The notes: generated from the letters alone by a model not told the origin. DNA of 64,000 bases from Capsicum annuum (GCF_002878395.1 NC_061115.1:53691352-53755351); one strand, 5' to 3'. Counted from the first letter of the stretch, positions 34,757-48,264 are shown. A program made the numbers and translations.

Positions 34757-37380
34757 TGTGAATGTTACCATGATTGGTGTCCTTTTTATTTCCTGTATTT
34801 ATCTCTTATTATGTGTATAAGGTTTTTCATACCCATTGATAATTATATGCCTTGATGAATTTATATCGATCATTATGTGCCTCATTGTGGAATTCATGAT
34901 GATGTTACTACTCCATGGTCCATTTCTTTTAGTAGTGGATGGAGTAGATATATATGGATGGTTTTCCCCTATGGGAGTGGTTTTGGGTTTGAGTCCTATT
35001 TATCTTGGCATATTAGCTCTATTGTGGACTTTGAGTGGTATATGCTATTGATATTCATTTTGGTACCTCCTGTTCAGCAAGTTGATATTGATATTGCTGT
35101 TAGTATTGCTACCACTGTGTGAGGTTATTGATATTACTTGATGTTATTACTAGAAGTTGGTACATGATAAATTTGATTCTCGTTGGGTAGTTGTATAGAC
35201 TAGTGTTATCTAGTTAGTCTTTTATTTTGCCATGATAATATTTTATGGCTTGACTATATATAGCCTGACTTATGATTATTCCCCTAGTGCCGCGAGGTTG
35301 ACCGTGTTCCCACTTTATCAGAGATGTGTTGTTGTATCATAGGTAAGTGACCTTCCATGGTTTTTGTGGATTTTGAGTTGGCAATGTAGTTATGTTGCTC
35401 GTGTATGAGTTTCAGATTCTAAGATGTGTTATCTGGGTTGCAAAAGCTTTTATTTAGCTATTCTTTCCAGTATAACCCATTTACAAAATGGACCAGTCTG
35501 AGGTTCTTTCCTTGTTTGTGGCTATTTTTTCATTAGATAGCGATTTTGTTGTTGATATTGAGATGTCATGGATTCATCTCATAGGTATGTTAGGTTCGTT
35601 CCCTTGGGATTGTTTTCCCTGTTGCTAGTGTGTAGAATAGATACTCCTTTGTTGTTGTGATATAGTTTTTCCTAGTGGAGTTAGAAAATTACCGCTTTTT
35701 AAGTTGGCAAATTAGAAACTCTTTAGCTTAAGTTGTTTGTAGTCTAGTGGTGATCTCAACTTTGACCTTGGTTTTGAGATTGATATTCTTCTTTGATGAT
35801 GTGATTCTTGGGTGGATTTAGAAAATCCCTATTTCAGCATTTGTTCGTTCTAGTTAGGCTTGGTGGAGTTATTCTCCTCGATGATATGAGCCTGCAGCTA
35901 TTTCTTTGCCTAGATGGAGTATTGCATTGGTTAGTTCCCAGCTTAAGTTGGATTTCTTTGAGTTGCTAAAGTTTTTTCCTTCATCGGTGTAGTTTTTAGC
36001 CTTGAGAAGTTTTGAGTATGTTTGGATAGTTCATGCCCTCCAATGGATATGGAGTGAGTTATATTCATTTTAAACCAGTGATTTATCCTTTGGCATGACT
36101 CCTATTTTGTGGCTCTATTTTGTTCCTTCTAGATGATATAGAGTTGGTTGTTTATGTTATCAGTCTATCTTTATCCTTGTGGTGATTTTTCTCTCTAGAT
36201 ATTTCTCGACTGTGGCTTTGTATGGTTTGACTTAGGTATGTCAAATTTTGGATAGTAGTGTCGATTTCAGATAGTTGACATTGATATAGCCTTATTGGCC
36301 CAGTTTTGGATTTTGGCTCCTTGGAATGGAATTTGGAAGTATGATAGATTTGAAGCATTAATGACCACCTATTTTTAGTTTTTGTTTATATATTTGAGAT
36401 CAAGTGGTTCATCCTTGATATTGAGATATTACCCTTGTGTTATAGAGCTTGTATGCAGCTTTTGTTTTAGACTTGTCCTTGTTCAGATTTCATTTATAGG
36501 ATGGTTAAGCCTATTCCGTGGTTGCCTATTTGGTCTTCTAGACTTCAGTTGGATTATAGTTGATAAGTGCTCAGATGATAGCCCATAGGCCCCGCATTGG
36601 TTACATCAGTTTTGACCTCAAGTTTAATTTTTCTTTGGGAATTTTTGAAGATTTACTCAGTGGGAGTAATATTCTCGAGTTGGATTTAGTATGGCTTCAT
36701 TCTCGGTGGATAGGACATCCTGGAGTGGAATATTCTGTGATGAGTATTTATACCTTGGACTTTGATATTTTAGTTTAGTTTTCATCCAGATTGGTTGCAG
36801 TATTGGCATGGACTACATTCCTTGATTAACTCCATTTGTATGTCCAATCAGTGCCTTATGAGTTTATTCTCATGTTTGCCTTATGGACTTTTAGCGGATC
36901 AGCTTTAGTTCTTTGAGTTCTCTATGATGACACTGTGTGGATGAGACTGAACGGATTTTCCTCCTGGCTTAGAGTAGATAACGTGTGAAAAATGGTAAAG
37001 GAAGGTTATTTTTGAATTTGGAGTCGGTTTTATGACTCATGTCTTGGTTTGTTTTGTCTTGGATGGGCTTTTTTTGATTTGTACGAATATAGTGTTGGCA
37101 TCAGTGTGATGTGGTTCAGATGTGTGTGCATCAACCTTTTCAGTTCAGTTGGAGGCCAGTTAGCAGTTAAGTTGAGTTGGCTATTTTAGAAGTAGAATGA
37201 AAGTGCTGGTTGTAAAAGGAATACTTGTGGAAAAATCCCATAGAAGTTTTTTCTCTCCATTGAGGTTACCTGGAAAGTCATTCTTGGAGCATAGGGTCCT
37301 AATATTTTATCCTTTCGAGCTTTTGAGATTCTTTCTATCCGTTGACTTTTGGGGACGAAAGTCCTTTTAGTAGTGGATAT
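34757..37380 (+). other. Unassigned stretch, probably 3' internal part of element F
   Basis: This is a T-rich stretch of 2.6 kb between the cut 3' LTR of C and the LTR of F. I recognise no domain in any frame; the small ORFs have no known motifs. Its right end has a stem-loop and a decayed polypurine tract, so at least that part belongs to an LTR retrotransposon read on +. The left junction (about 34757) is not a TG or CA end. Confidence 0.5.
37344..37363 (+). promoter_or_regulatory. Stem-loop upstream of polypurine tract (element F)
   Basis: GACTTTTGGGGACGAAAGTC has a 6-pair stem plus a T-G pair. It lies 17 nt before the LTR at 37381. The stem bases differ from those in C, D, G and H but pairing is kept. 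Confidence 0.6.
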
Positions 37381-38118
37381 TGTAAAATCCCTTCAGGTTA
37401 ATTTCCATATTTATGATTATCTTTATGTTTTGAGATTCTCTACAGCTTCCCCCAAGCCATTTATGACATTTTGGTACCGCCGATTCAGTTATCAGCCAAT
37501 TTGTTTGTTTTTTTGAGCCAATTTCCTGTTTATATGCCTTTGCTAGTTCAAAATGGCCACTGAGCAAAAACTTTAGGAAATGATTTCGGATGCAAATTTT
37601 TACTGTGCTTGTTGATCCATAATATCAATTTTAGTCAGGGTAGACCTTTAGTTTGGATCCTAATGCACCCGAGCTCATTTTGACCTATTGGTCAAAAAGT
37701 TGAAAATTGGAAAGAATAGGTGTGGGATCCACATTTAGTCAAAACGAGCTCGGATCGGAAATATGACTTCGCCATCATGTTTAGAATGTTGAATTTAGGC
37801 TAGTGAGTCCCTTGGTTTAGGTAGTAAGGCTCCCAAACTCATGTCGACCTATTGGGCAGATTTTATGAAAAGTTACAAAACAATAGGTGTGGGCCACACT
37901 TTTTACCTAAATGATCTCCTATGAAATTTTTGATAATTCGAATGGATTTGAAATGTGGTTTACACTCACAATTCACTGTTGGATCATGTTTATTGTATTC
38001 CGTATGAGTACTCAGGGTAAAAAACTTATTTTTCAGTTTTGTTCTCATCTGGTGCAACTGGGATCGTGGCAAAAACTGTGCGATCACGACCCGTAGGACA
38101 CTTGAGTACCATTAGGGC

Positions 38119-38128
38119 TATATAAAGG
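38119..38128 (+). promoter_or_regulatory. TATA box of element F LTR
   Basis: TATATAAAGG lies just after the CpG-rich block at 38040-38100. It is a plausible core promoter for the LTR. Confidence 0.6.
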
Positions 38129-38357
38129 CCCCAAGACACATTTGAGGCATTCCTTCTTCAATATTTAGACCTAGGAACCCCAAAATGAGTGTAATAACTC
38201 AAAGTTGGTCGTGGGGGGTGACTTGGGAGCTTGGCCATCATCTTGTATTGCGATTATCTTCAAATTTAAGGTAAGAATTCCTTGAATTCATGATTGAATT
38301 TCCTAGTTTAGACCTAAACACCAATTTAGCTTAGGACTTGATTTTAGCGAAAAGTAT

Positions 38358-40768
38358 TGTAAGACCCCACAAAATCCTAAGCTTAACTGAGTCCTCTAAA
38401 GCTTCAAAAGAGGTCTCAGACTTATAATTTTTAGCTAAGTGTTTATACTTTAAATTATTTTAGCCTTCCTAAGTTGGTGATCCTATTTTATGATCCTTAC
38501 GACCTTAAAATATCAATTTTTAGGTTGATTCATGATCAAGAATGTCGGTAGGTGTTCCCGAATGAGTTTCATATTTTTTGAACATCATTTGAGGCACGTT
38601 TGGGAGTCCAAAACAATGGATCGATGGTTTCTTGACATGTTTCATCGCCTATCACATCTCAATACGTTGGGTCGGCCATCGCATCGACCCCATCGATGCG
38701 GCAGGTTGGTCTGTGCATCATTGGGCTGGTTTCTGCTCATTTAATTCCATACAGAGGGGCAATTAAGTCTTTTTCCACTTTTTTTCATTACCAAAAATAG
38801 GAGATTAGTAATTCCTAAAGGCAAAAATTCATTCACTATTCATAAATCCTCTTAAGAACAAACCCTAACCCCTCAAATTCAAGATTCAAGTCCCAAGAAA
38901 TTCACTACAACTTTCAGAGAATTGATTACCAAGGTATGTTAGGTGTTCATTTATGCATTTGTTTCACCTATGAAGTCCAAGAACCCTTTTTAAAACTCTA
39001 AGTTTATGATTTCATGATTTACATGTTTGAATGGGATTGTGTTCATTTGTGAATTGATGTTTGGGGTTTAATTCAATGATTTATGACAAGTTTCATAAGA
39101 ACTAGATAATTGTGGGTTGATTTATGTGATCTTCATGTTGAACTCTTGAACTACAGTTGAATGTAGTAGCCAAAATATTATTACATGTTTATTGCTATAT
39201 GAAATAACCATGATCCCCAAGTGTTTGTTAAAATACTTATGTGAATTAACTAGTGATGCATGACATGTTGTCATACGATTCCATTCATGCACAAGCTCAT
39301 GTATATCAAGTTTTTGATAAAATGTCTAAATAGATGCATTGTTAGTAAGCAAGTGTTATTATATGCTATGTTTTACTTTTCATGCTATCTAGTCCTGGGG
39401 GTATTCAATACCTGAAAATCTAGCTGTCGACCTAGAGCTACAGTAGTTACAGAATAGTCTTAGAAATATTACAATCAGTAGTATTCAATCAGTACAAAAC
39501 TCAGTGTATTCAGTCAGATATCAGAACTCAGTAAACTCAGTCTAGTTTAGTCAGTTAACTTGATCAGTAATAGTTTAGTCCAGCCTAGCATAGTTTAGAA
39601 ATCAATCCAGTATCAATTCAATTGGGAGCAGGATTCAGCACCAAGTGGACCCAAGGATGGGGACTCACCATCTAGTAGAGGCTGTGATCTTTAGAAACAG
39701 TCCTTGCATTCCAAAACTACATAGATAGCGTAGGTTGAGACATCAGCCTACCAGTTGAGGGTTGATGAGGTGTCTTACCTACCAGTTGAGGGTATCACCA
39801 TTCTCATTCAGAGCACCTGCCCGATGAGGGTGACTCAGCAACTTGCCTTTACCCATGGCACGATACTGACACCCTTCCAACTGGGGTTACTGGTTGGACC
39901 CCAAATTAGTTTAGAGAGGGGAATATCGGTTAGATGATTACCTCCCACAATTTTAGTTTCAGTCTCAATATAGAACTCAGTTCAGTTTAACAGAACCAGG
40001 ACTGTCAGATATAGTCACCCAGCTCAGTATAGAACTTAGTTAAGTTCTACAAAATTAGGACAGTCAGAAACAGTCACTCAGTTAACAGTAATACAGTATT
40101 AGTAAACCCAGATATCAGTCATTCAGTTATCAGAACTGAGTACCCGGTGTTAATATGATCTCATTAGCAATATACGTAGTTATGTGCATAGTATTACATA
40201 ATCAGTACTTACAGCAGTTTCATATATACATATCTCTCATTCAGATATATTTATATTACTCGGTTAGTTATTGTTCATGCATATGAACCCATGCATTTAG
40301 CCTTACCTCGCTTAGCATACCAGTACATTCAAAGTACTGACACATACCTTTCTTTTGCACTATGATGTCTTATATCATAGGTTCAGACGCTTAGGCTCCT
40401 GATCGTACTTAGCATCCCAGCTTATCAGCAACAGACTTAGTGGTAAGTCCTTATAGTTTGAGGACATAGTTTTTATTTTAGTATATTTTTAGTAGTTGGA
40501 GGTAGTTAGGGGTTTGTCCCATCTACTTCACTTTTAGTCAGTTAGAGGTTTTCAGACTAGATTATTTTAGATAGATGTTTAGTTTTCAGTATTTATATAC
40601 CAATATTTGATTTCATTTATGAACATTATTGTAGATTCATCCTAATTTTTGCATTATTACAATATTATTACTCAGTTATTGCAGAAGGTACCTATCATGG
40701 GTTAACTTCTGGTCCTTTGAGATTATAAGCACCATGTGACGTTCGGGGTGCAGACTCTGGGCATTACA
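38358..40768 (+). repeat. Solo LTR I with target duplication
   Basis: The solo LTR is 2411 bp, TGTAAGACCCC to GGCATTACA, flanked by AGTAT on both sides (38353-38357 and 40769-40773). It arose by LTR-LTR recombination of an inserted element. It has a CpG-rich segment with CGCATCGA/TCGATGCG (about 38674-38702) and CAGT-rich sequence at 39480-40140. No gene is present. Confidence 0.93.
39965..40085 (+). repeat. Degenerate 60-bp tandem pair in solo LTR I
   Basis: Two neighbouring units share AGAACTCAGTT/AGAACTTAGTT and ACTGTCAGATATAGTCAC/ACAGTCAGAAACAGTCAC. They lie inside a longer CAGT-rich stretch. Confidence 0.6.
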
Positions 40769-41689
40769 AGTATGCTTAATTTTCACCCATTTCTTGGGGG
40801 TTATGATTCCTTGTTCATCTGTGAACATTGGGTTCACCTCAAAACTTTATTTTTATATGTGGGACCCACTTAGGGTTTTGGTGTTGTTTTCTGGACCCGA
40901 AGCACAATAGTGAAATATGGGTATCATTAGACTCGTATTGATGAGTTTATTATGGATTTGATAGTGTGATGGAAATTTGAGGATTGTAAAGTGAAGACGA
41001 GCATGTGGTGCATGAACTGTGGTTGTGCGATTTGGCCTTAAGGTAGGCTTTTGTGTACTTTTCTTCATAGATGATGTGTGATATATAGTTCGTATGAATA
41101 TGGATGTTAGGATTGATTATGAGTAGGATAACTTGGCCTTGATTGTTGATGTTTGGGGCTTAGATCAGGGTCTTGGACCCATAAAATAGAATGTTTATAC
41201 CCCTTTTGAATCCTATTACCTTTCCTTTCTAGTTTAGATTAGTTATAGCATGGATATGATATAATTCTATGTTTGGAATATGGTTTTAGATTTTGAAGCA
41301 TAATTTGTGTATTTATACTTATTGGGCTAGTGTAGTAGTCTGGAAACCATAAGTTGGATAGAGTTGACTTGAGTATCCTTATTTCTAGTCAAAGTTTCTA
41401 TCTTAGGCTTGAATATGGCTTACTTGACATCTAGAAGATGAACTAGATACCTTAGCCTAGTTTGGGGCAGAGTATGCCTAATTATGGAAATTGTGGATTA
41501 GAAGTGGGATCGTTTGACCCACTTAGGCCTAAGCTTATGTTAAGTCTTGTGGACGTAGTTATGGATGTAAGACATAGATGAGGCTAGTAAACCTTAGAAT
41601 AAGGTTACTTCGTAACATGGTAACTTGTATTGATGTTCCTGGATTGTGTATTTTAGTTATGATTATGATGCTCCTTATGGAAGTGATAT

Positions 41690-41880
41690 TGGGCATTTAG
41701 AGATGATATTTCTCTTAGGTACGTCATGTGGCTTATAGAGATATTATTTTCTCTTAGACTTTATGATTGGCCTATAGAGTTACTATTTACTTTAGTCATG
41801 ATTGTTTGACCTATAAAGAGGATGTTCCTCTCATATATGTAAATTGACCTAGAAAAGTGATATTCCTTGATGGCATGATG
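41690..41880 (+). repeat. Degenerate 40-bp repeats in F LTR
   Basis: Four units begin GGCTTATAGAG, GGCCTATAGAG, GACCTATAAAG and GACCTAGAAAA at about 40-base spacing. Confidence 0.6.
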
Positions 41881-42649
41881 TATCACCTATTGATATACGA
41901 TATACTATAGACAATTACATATCTATCTATATTATGCCTCCTCTATGTAAGATACATATTGTGTGAGAGATGATTACATACTTATTGATATTATGCCTCC
42001 TATATGTGAGATGCCTCCTATATGTGATATGATTAGAGATATGCTACAGCTTATGGATATGATTACTGATATGCATCTTGGATATGTGTATATGCCTAAG
42101 GCAGCGATTATGATTTTGTGATTATTCCAGATAAATTGATGGGCCAAGGGCCATGTTATGATATTGACTCAATAGCTGAGAAGTGTCTATTATTGTAAAT
42201 GATGTGACTACAGTTTATGAATATGAATATGTATATGGTTGTATACATATTTCTCCAGCATGGGACAGAGAAAAATATAGTATGATGCTTACTAATCCAC
42301 TGATTTAATACTGGTGATGTCATGAATAGATTTGGTACATTCATGATTATTATATCAGTAATTGATGTGATTCTAGTTAAAATACGATCTTATGACTGTT
42401 GTTCCTAATTAAGGGTTAAGCTAAGTGGTAGATAGATGTTTTTTAAGTGGCTATAGTACTTGATGGCTAGAAATATAATGTAACCTTTCTTAGTTGAAAT
42501 ATGGTAGATAATGATTATACTCGATAAATGGCCATGAAAATGGGTTTATCTATGATAATGATTATTTTCTATCGATAACAAAGTTTTCATGCCGATTAGT
42601 TGTTAAGTAAGGATAATGTGGCTCAATATTACTAGATGATAAAGGAAGT

Positions 42650-42960
42650 TAGTGATAATGATGCCTAGTTAATAATGATGCCTAGATGAAGATAATGCCG
42701 AGTTAATAATGTTGACTAGATAATAATGAGGATTAGTTGAATAATGAGGACTAGTTGTAAACGATAGTTAGTTAATGATTGGTGTTAGTTAATAAGAAAT
42801 AGTTAGATGATAATTGGTAATTTATTGTCTAATGATGATTATAGAATATATGATAATTAGTTGATAATAATGAATAGTGGATAAATGGTGATTATGGTCT
42901 TGTGATAAATAGTGAATTAGTAGTTTAATAATCGTAGGCGTTGGTTATCTAATAATCAGT
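42650..42960 (+). repeat. AT-rich GATAATGA-type degenerate repeats in F LTR
   Basis: Words such as GATGCCTAGTTAATAAT and GAGGACTAGTTG recur every 20-30 bases. The period is irregular. Confidence 0.5.
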
Positions 42961-43054
42961 AGTTGGGATGTATTGACAAGATAGATATCTTTATGGTTAT
43001 AAGTATATCGGCTTGCATCTGTGCACCTATTATATGCCTATATTTATGTGTTGA

Positions 43055-43290
43055 TAATTATGATGAAATATTGACACCTGATAAGGCAGGAGGTTATTGT
43101 GATAACATATTGATACTCGGCAAGGCTGGAGGGTATTATGATGATATTGATAGCCGGTTCATGTCCGAAGTATGCTATTAAGATAATATTGATACTCGGC
43201 AAAGAAGGAGGATATTGTGATGATATTAATACCCGGTTCAAGTTAGAAGGATACTATTGAGATGATATTTATACCCAGCGAGGCCAAAGG
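43055..43290 (+). repeat. 40-bp minisatellite-like array in F LTR
   Basis: About six units contain ATATTGATACTCGGCAAGG or ATATTGATAGCCGGTTCA-type sequence plus GGAGG-TATTGTGATGAT at about 40-base spacing. Two alternating unit types are visible. Confidence 0.65.
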
Positions 43291-44619
43291 TTGATAACAA
43301 TGATGATGGTTCTTCCTAGGATAGTTATGATGAGTTATGATATTGATGGTATACTTTGCATTTATTTTGTTCATGCACATCGCCTATCACCAGTATGCAC
43401 CTATATTAATCAGCCGATATGAGACAATTGAATAGATATGGGTGAAGGATATATATTGTATTCTTTTATGTTGATTGAACCTTTTGAGACTAGAGCAGTA
43501 GGAGTAGCATAAGATTGACTAGGTATTTGATTATCCGGAGTAGCTGGTTATTCACACAATTATTAATATTGTTATAATCATTGTTATGGCTAGCTTATGA
43601 TAGATTGGTCATTGATCCGGTATTGGGATTTGAGGTATATCTTGGGGCTCTCCTATCTTATGATTACATTATTATGCATGATTATTTCATGTCTAGCCAT
43701 GTGGATTAGAATCCCTGAGTATAATTGTATTTAAATCAAGATACTATTATAATGATGTCTCAGAATAAAAATATGATGATATAGGTTATGTGTTGAGATG
43801 ACTTCATGTTTATATGTACTTATACCTATATATATACCTATATGAAGCTATGGCACTACCGTATATCACTTTTTTGCTGTTCATTTTGTATAATCATTAC
43901 TTTGCCTGGTATATTACTATATATCTTTCTTTTGCTCTTTATTCTATATTAAACTGGGATTTATGGTATAGCTTTGCTGTATATTGAATGTAGCTAGAAT
44001 AGGATAGTACACCATGATACTTCCTTAGTCTTACTGTGTTATATTCTTGGATATAAATAGGATAGTTGTCCCTTATTATTCTTGTTGACTTGTATATGAT
44101 TTATGGAATCTTGGGTGTAGTTTCCATTCTGTTTATATATTGTGTATATCTTCTTTATCTTTAGAGATCAGTTGGCAGTAACCTACTGAGTAACATTTAT
44201 TTGGTACTCATACTACACTTCTACAACTTGCAGATCATAGTACAAGTTAGCGTCATTGATGTGTGCATCATGCGGAGCAGCCCTGATTCAGAGACTTAAA
44301 GTGAGCTCCTAACATTTGGAGTATTACTTATCTCTCTCTTATATATTACACTAGTCTCTAAGTTGTATTTAGAGATAAGTTGTATCATTATATCTCTCTT
44401 GATATTTCACCTTTATACTCTTTTTATATTAAAAGCTCTTGTATTGATACCACCAAGTTTTTGGATTCTTTTATTTATTGATCTTTATTTTATATATTCT
44501 GCATTTTTTCCTTATAATATTGAGTATTCAGTTTCTAGCCATTCCAAACTACTGGTTGGCTTTCCTACTGGTGGTTTATGGTAGGCTCTATCATGATTTG
44601 AGAAAATCGGGTCATGACA

Positions 44620-45090
44620 AGGTGCTACTTCAAATTTTGGCTCTTACACTAGTCGAAATAGTCTTTATGCTTTTGCCTTCATAAGGATTCTGAGACATTC
44701 CCCGATGTTGTTACTATTATGCTTAAACTCTTCTCACATGATGTATATTGTCTACTTGATCTTGGTTCTACTCTCTCTAATGTGACCCCTTATATGACAA
44801 TCCATTTTTGTTTTAATCTTGAATATATTTTGGACCCCTTTTCTATGTCCACCCCAATTGGTGACTACATTATGGCTAAAAGAGTCAATAGGGGTTGTGT
44901 AACATCGGTCCATGGTAGGGAGACCTTGTTAGATCTGAAAGAGTTTGACATGTTAGACTTTGATATGATTTTGGGGATGGATTGGTCGCATTCATGCTAT
45001 GCATTTCCTTATTGTCTAATTCATTGGGTTAGTTTCTATTTCCCTAATGAGCCGGTGATCAAGTGGGAAAATAGTTCCCTAGTACCTTAG
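44620..45090 (+). pseudogene. Element G aspartic protease
   Basis: The frame opens in the Gag-protease linker (SRNSLYAFA). The active site reads DLGSTLSNVTP, open in 44719-45090. The C-terminal region reads DFDMILGMDWSHSCYA. The protein starts mid-way because F's LTR precedes it. Confidence 0.85.
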
Positions 45091-46560
45091 GAAAGGTTCA
45101 TCTCATATCTTAGATCCCGAAAATTAGTTTCTAAAGGCACCCCTATCATTTAGTGCATGTTAAGGTCTCTTGGTCCAAAGGTACTTCTTTTCAGAATGTC
45201 CTCATAGTCTGTGAATTTTTTGATTTATCTTCCTGGCGTTTCTCCTAATAGGGAAATTGATTTTGGAATTGATCTTCTTCCAAACACTTGTCCTAATTCT
45301 ATCCCTCCTTATAGAATGGCTCCAACAGAGATAAGAGAACTGAGGGAGTAGCTGAAAGATCTTTTTGACAAGGGTTTTATTTTCCTTAGTGTGTCTTCGA
45401 GGGGTGCTCCTATTCTTTTCATGCATAAAAAGGATGGTTTCTTTTGAATATGTATTGATTACCGCTAATTGAATAAGGTGACCATAAAGAATAAGCACTT
45501 ACTTTCAAAGATTAATGATCTACTTGATCAACTTCAGGGTGTTAACTTCTTTTCCAAGATTGATCTTTAATCAGGTTACCATCAGTAGAAGATTAGGTAG
45601 ATGGATATTCCTAAGACTTCTTCCTAAACTTGGTATGGTCATTCTGATATTTTGGTGATGTTCTTTAGTTTAACCAATGTCACACTAGAATTTATGGACC
45701 TTATGAATTGGTTTTTCGTTAGTTCTTAGATTTATTCATGATTGTCTTTATCGATGATATTTTGGCATATTCAAAGAACAAGTAAGATCACGCCGATCAC
45801 CTCTACCTTGTGTTGCAGACCCTATAGGATTAATATTTGTATGCAAAGTTCTCTAAGTATGAGTTCTGGTTGAATGCTGTGACTTATCTCGGTCATGTTA
45901 TCTCTAGTGAAGTGATCATGGTGGATCCACAGAAGGTTACGGTGGTTAAAAAGTGTCCTCGACCCATGATTCCAACTAACAGTTGGAGCTTCTTAGGTTT
46001 AACTGGTTACTATAGAAGGTTTGTTGAGAGCTTCTCTTCTATTGTTTCCCCATTAACTAAGTTGACTCAGAAGAAGGCAAATTTTTGTTGTCTGATGCTT
46101 GCGAGGGTAGTTTTGAGAAGCTTAAGAATAAGTTGACTTTGGCCTCAATCTTGACTCTTTCTAAGGGAATTGAGGGTTTTGTTGTCTATTATGATGTGTC
46201 TTGGGTAGGGCTGGATTATGTGTTAATACATCATGGCAACAAGGTCACTTATGCTCCTAGATAGTTGAAAGTTTATGAGAAGAATTACTTCACTCATGAT
46301 TTTGAATTATTAGCTATGATATTTGCATTAAGAACCTGGCGGCATTATTTGTATGGGTTACATGTTGATATTTATTCTTATCATAAGAGCCTACAATACA
46401 TTTTTACTAAGAAATAATTGAATCTTAGGCAAAGGAGATGGCTTGAGTTTCTCAAGAACTATAACATAAGTCTTCACTATAATCCAGGTAAAGCTAACAT
46501 GGTTTCTGATGATATTAGCAGGTATTCCATGGAAAGTTTATCTCATGTGGACGATGAGAA
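45091..46560 (+). pseudogene. Element G reverse transcriptase and RNase H
   Basis: RT has IPPYRMAPTEIRELRE near 45300 and FIDDILAYSK near 45745-45778, so the catalytic pair is intact. At least eight stops lie between them. 45837-46136 is open and holds the palm/thumb LGLTGYYRRFVESFS. RNase H has YYDVSWVGL for YCDAS (46188). The end, YNPGKANMVSD, is open in 46418-46705. Confidence 0.85.
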
Positions 46561-48090
46561 GTGGGATTTGGTGAAGGATATTCACCATTTCGATAATCTC
46601 AAGGTTTGTCTCTTGGATTTTGAGGATGGTGGTGTGATTATTCAGGAGGTGGCAAGGTCATCTATTAGTGCTAAAGTAAAAGAGAAGTGTTGGATCCTAT
46701 TTTGATACAAATAAAGAATGATGTGGGTAGGAAGAAGGTGTTGATTTTTGAAATTGGTAATGATTGTATCTTGAGGTACCAAGGTAGATTATGTGTTCCT
46801 AATGTTGATGGGTTGAAAGATGAATTTTGGCTAAAGCTCATGAGTTGCATTATACTATTTATCCTGGTTTGATGAATATGTATCATGATCTTAAGGAGAT
46901 TTATTGGTGGAATAACATAAAGAGGGATGTAGCAAATTTTGTGGCTAAGTGCATAATGTGTCTGCAAGTGAAGGTAGAGCACTTGAGGTCTAGTGGGTTT
47001 ACTCAAGAGATTGAACTGTCGGTGTGGAAATGGGAGGTAATTAAGATGGATTTTGTTATCGGTCTTCTGTGGTCTCGCTAGCAATTTGATTCAATTTAGG
47101 TCATTGTGGATATGATGACTAAGTCTATATATTTTTTGTCAGTGAAGACTAATTTCTCTGCTAAGGATTATGCCAAGTTGTTCATTGAGGACATAATAAA
47201 GTTTCATGGTACTTTAGTCTTCATATTATCTAATCGGGGTACCCAATTCTCGTCTTTCTTTAGAGGTTGTTCCAATAAGTCTTAGGGACTAAGGTGAACC
47301 TTAGTATTGCTTTCCACCCGCAAATGGATGGGCAAGTGGAAAGGACAATCTAGGTCTTGGTAGATATGTTGTAGGCTTATGTTTTTATTTTGGTGGTAGT
47401 TTGGTTGACCATTTTCCTCTCATAGAATTTGCCTACAACAATAGTTATCACTCTAGAATTGGTATGGCTCTATTTGAGGCCTTATATGGTTGAAGGTATA
47501 GATCTCCTTTTGGGTGGTTTAAAGTTGTTGAGAATAAGTTGTTTGGCCTTTATCTTGTTCACCAACCCATAGAGAAGGTAAAGATGATTCGGGATAGACT
47601 TAAGATCGCCCAAACTCACTAAAAGTGCTATATGGATATGAGGCAAAGGGATTTCGAGTTCAGTGTTAGTGATTGGGTGTTTTTAAAGGTGTTCCCCATG
47701 AAGGGAGTGAAGCGGTTTGCTAAGAAGGGAAAAATCAGTCCCCGTTATGTCGATCTATAGTTGGTTTCGAAGAAGGTTGGTAAAGCGACATATGAATTTG
47801 AGTTTGCTTCTAGTTTTAGCTCTATTTATTTGGTGTTTCACATTTTGATATTGATAAAGTGCGTGGGTAATCCTTCAATGGTTATTCCTTTGGAAAAGGT
47901 GGGTAGTTCAGATTCCCTATCCTACGAAGAGGTGCAGATTGAAATTTGGAATGGATAAGTTCGTAGATTATGGACTAAGGACGTGGATTCAGTAAAGGTT
48001 CTTTGGAGGAGGCAAAAGGTTGAGGAAGCTACTTGGGAAGATGAGGAGGAAATGAAGTCCAAGTATCCATTCTTGTTTCCCGTCTAAGAT
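46561..48090 (+). pseudogene. Element G integrase and chromodomain
   Basis: The N-terminal zinc domain is visible at 46827-46960 (MYHDLKEIYWWNN, CIMCLQ). The first core Asp is kept (VIKMDFVIG, 47040), the second is Asn (LSNRGTQF, 47232), and the Glu remains (GQVERTI, 47331). The chromodomain is at 47880-48087: VIPLEKVGSSDSLSYEEV, then VLWRRQKVEEATWEDEEE and KYPFLFPV. Stops and frameshifts break it. Confidence 0.85.
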
Positions 48091-48244
48091 AATCCTGCTT
48101 GAGGTATATGTTTTCCTTAACATCATTATTGTCTAACCTTGTTGAAGAAAATGGTGATTTCCTTGGCATTTTTGCTTTCTGTCTTTGTTAAATTTAAGAG
48201 TAGTGGTATGTGGAGTCAATTCATGCTAATAAATGCCTTTTCCT

Positions 48245-48264
48245 ATCATTCGAGGAGGAATGAT
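48245..48264 (+). promoter_or_regulatory. Stem-loop upstream of polypurine tract (element G)
   Basis: ATCATTCGAGGAGGAATGAT has a 7-pair stem and 6-base loop. It lies 15 nt before the LTR. The polypurine tract TAAAGGGGGAGTA follows at 48267-48279. Confidence 0.7.

Larger units (their letters stand above)
37381..44619 (+). repeat. Element F 3' LTR, 4.8 kb, split by a solo LTR
   Basis: The LTR starts TGTAAAATCCC after a polypurine-like tract and ends GGGTCATGACA at 44619. Excluding the solo LTR and one duplication it is about 4823 bp, long even for chromoviruses. It is a 3' LTR because no primer site follows; coding sequence of element G follows instead. It contains a CpG-rich block, a TATA box and three degenerate tandem-repeat zones. 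The 5' half of F is not in the window. Whether 40774-44619 hides a further insertion is not settled. Confidence 0.7.

Noticed and set aside
34757..37380. Possible host gene in the unassigned stretch
   Set aside because: No ORF exceeds 90 codons, no domain or splice pattern is recognisable, and its right end has retrotransposon 3' signals.
43055..43290. Repeats with alternating units resembling a CRISPR array
   Set aside because: The units are degenerate, neither unit type is constant, and the sequence is inside a plant LTR.
46671..47084. 137-codon minus-strand ORF
   Set aside because: It is the antisense shadow of element G's integrase zinc domain, which has clear motifs on the + strand.
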